DNA from: Hypsibius dujardini
Taxonomy: Eukaryota > Tardigrada > Eutardigrada > Parachela > Hypsibiidae
Length of the DNA: 27,274 nucleotides
Assembly: GCA_001579985.1 (NCBI GenBank)
Contig: LRSR01008683.1
Coordinates: 1-27,274, forward strand
Direction: 5' to 3'
Shown: one piece after another, positions 26,585 through 27,274 of the stretch
Layout: each line of letters opens with the position of its first letter
How positions within the stretch are numbered: the stretch's first letter is position 1
Made by a program: the position numbers and the translations under genes
Notes under the pieces: generated by a model
Database searches by the model: none
Seen by the model: only the letters and a program-made list of their open reading frames with translations
Told to the model about the DNA's origin: nothing

Positions 26585-27274
26585 TTGCATCGCATAAAAA
26601 TAATTTCAGTTTGCGGGCAACGAAATTTTGCATGACTTGTTGTCTGCGTACGACTTATTCTGTGTACAAATGTAATTGGCAACAAATTTATTCTCAAATG
26701 AACTTGATTACTGGGAGAAAATCTGTCTGACTTAATACAGTTTGATTTGATGCGATACAATTTTATGGAATAACAATATGTTTAATAATTTCTAATAGGT
26801 TTCTCGAGAAATTCGGTCACGCTTTTCAGATTGAGAACCTGTAGAACATATAAATGAATTCTTTTAAATTAATCAAGTCCTTGTTCATTGAGTCTCTTAA
26901 TCGAGTGATTTGTCGATGGAGAGACTGGCCCGGTAAACAGCTTCCGGCAACCACGCGGTTTCACTGGGAGCTTACTATGTTGTTTACGGAGGACCGACCA
27001 CTCACGGTTTCAAGGAAAAATTTGACACTTGGCAGCCATCACTTCCGATGAATCGATCGGTAACCGCATTGCAAACCATTTACGATTCAGAGTAGGGTAA
27101 AAAATTCTTCTGTCGGGCGGTCTGTGTTTTCAGGATGACCAGGAGTAACAAATTTAATGTAGTGTTGGACACGCCCAACAAGTCTCCATATCCAATCATG
27201 ATAGTTCTTTAACTCACGAGTATCATACTAGTTTGTAACTCTGTCCACTCTATTAACCCTATTCTGATGTATGT
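26585..27274. other. 3' flank of the ApeC gene, nothing recognised
   Basis: No domain-bearing exon or clear repeat. The short open frame at 26854-27051 has no supporting feature. No canonical AATAAA lies close to the ApeC stop; CATAAAAATAA at 26592 is the nearest AT-rich candidate. Confidence 0.4.

Noticed and set aside
26854-27051. Possible further exon after the ApeC gene
   Set aside because: No domain similarity, and the ApeC frame already ends with a complete domain and stop.

Overview
The window looks like nuclear DNA of a metazoan or a close unicellular relative. Its genes are split by GT-AG introns of about 60 bp to 1.6 kb with conserved phases, and it carries a receptor tyrosine kinase, a secreted two-domain ApeC (apextrin C-terminal) protein and many MITE-like foldback repeats. 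I cannot name the species; no organelle, prokaryotic or viral signature was seen. All confident genes are on the + strand.

Layout. (1) 758-10965: a ten-exon receptor tyrosine kinase with a signal peptide, four bulb-type (mannose-binding) lectin domains each on its own exon, a transmembrane helix and a complete tyrosine kinase. Every exon junction joins in phase except the boundary between lectin 4 and the transmembrane segment, where one base appears to be missing. (2) 10966-13034: intergenic, repeat-rich. (3) 13035-20095: three copies of a fungal-type secreted intradiol-dioxygenase-like gene. Copy 1 (13035-14399) has an in-frame TAA and an iron-ligand Tyr changed to Asn. Copy 2 (15613-16093) is a lone last exon with a one-base frameshift. 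Copy 3 (17484-20095) is intact. (4) 20096-23224: simple repeats and dispersed repeats. (5) 23225-26584: a four-exon secreted protein with two tandem ApeC domains. (6) 26585-27274: nothing recognised.

Functional reading. The lectin-kinase has the same layout as plant G-type lectin receptor kinases, but with a tyrosine kinase in place of a Ser/Thr kinase. ApeC proteins are linked to recognition of microbial cell wall in invertebrates, and the dioxygenases resemble secreted fungal proteins that may have arrived by horizontal transfer. Three neighbouring, co-oriented genes for surface or secreted products fit a microbe- or environment-sensing locus, but this is inference from position only.

Mobile DNA. 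Introns and spacers hold several non-autonomous palindromic elements: a PIF/Harbinger-like MITE at 5641-6080, a Tc1/mariner-like MITE at 24783-25025, a TIR element at 11168-11393, another at 1088-1319, and a four-copy foldback family (3644-4123, 4253-4690, 18181-18632, 18642-19027). Two non-palindromic repeats are also present (7229-7401 with 11404-11580; 21189-21509 with 23689-24012), along with CTGT-type microsatellites.
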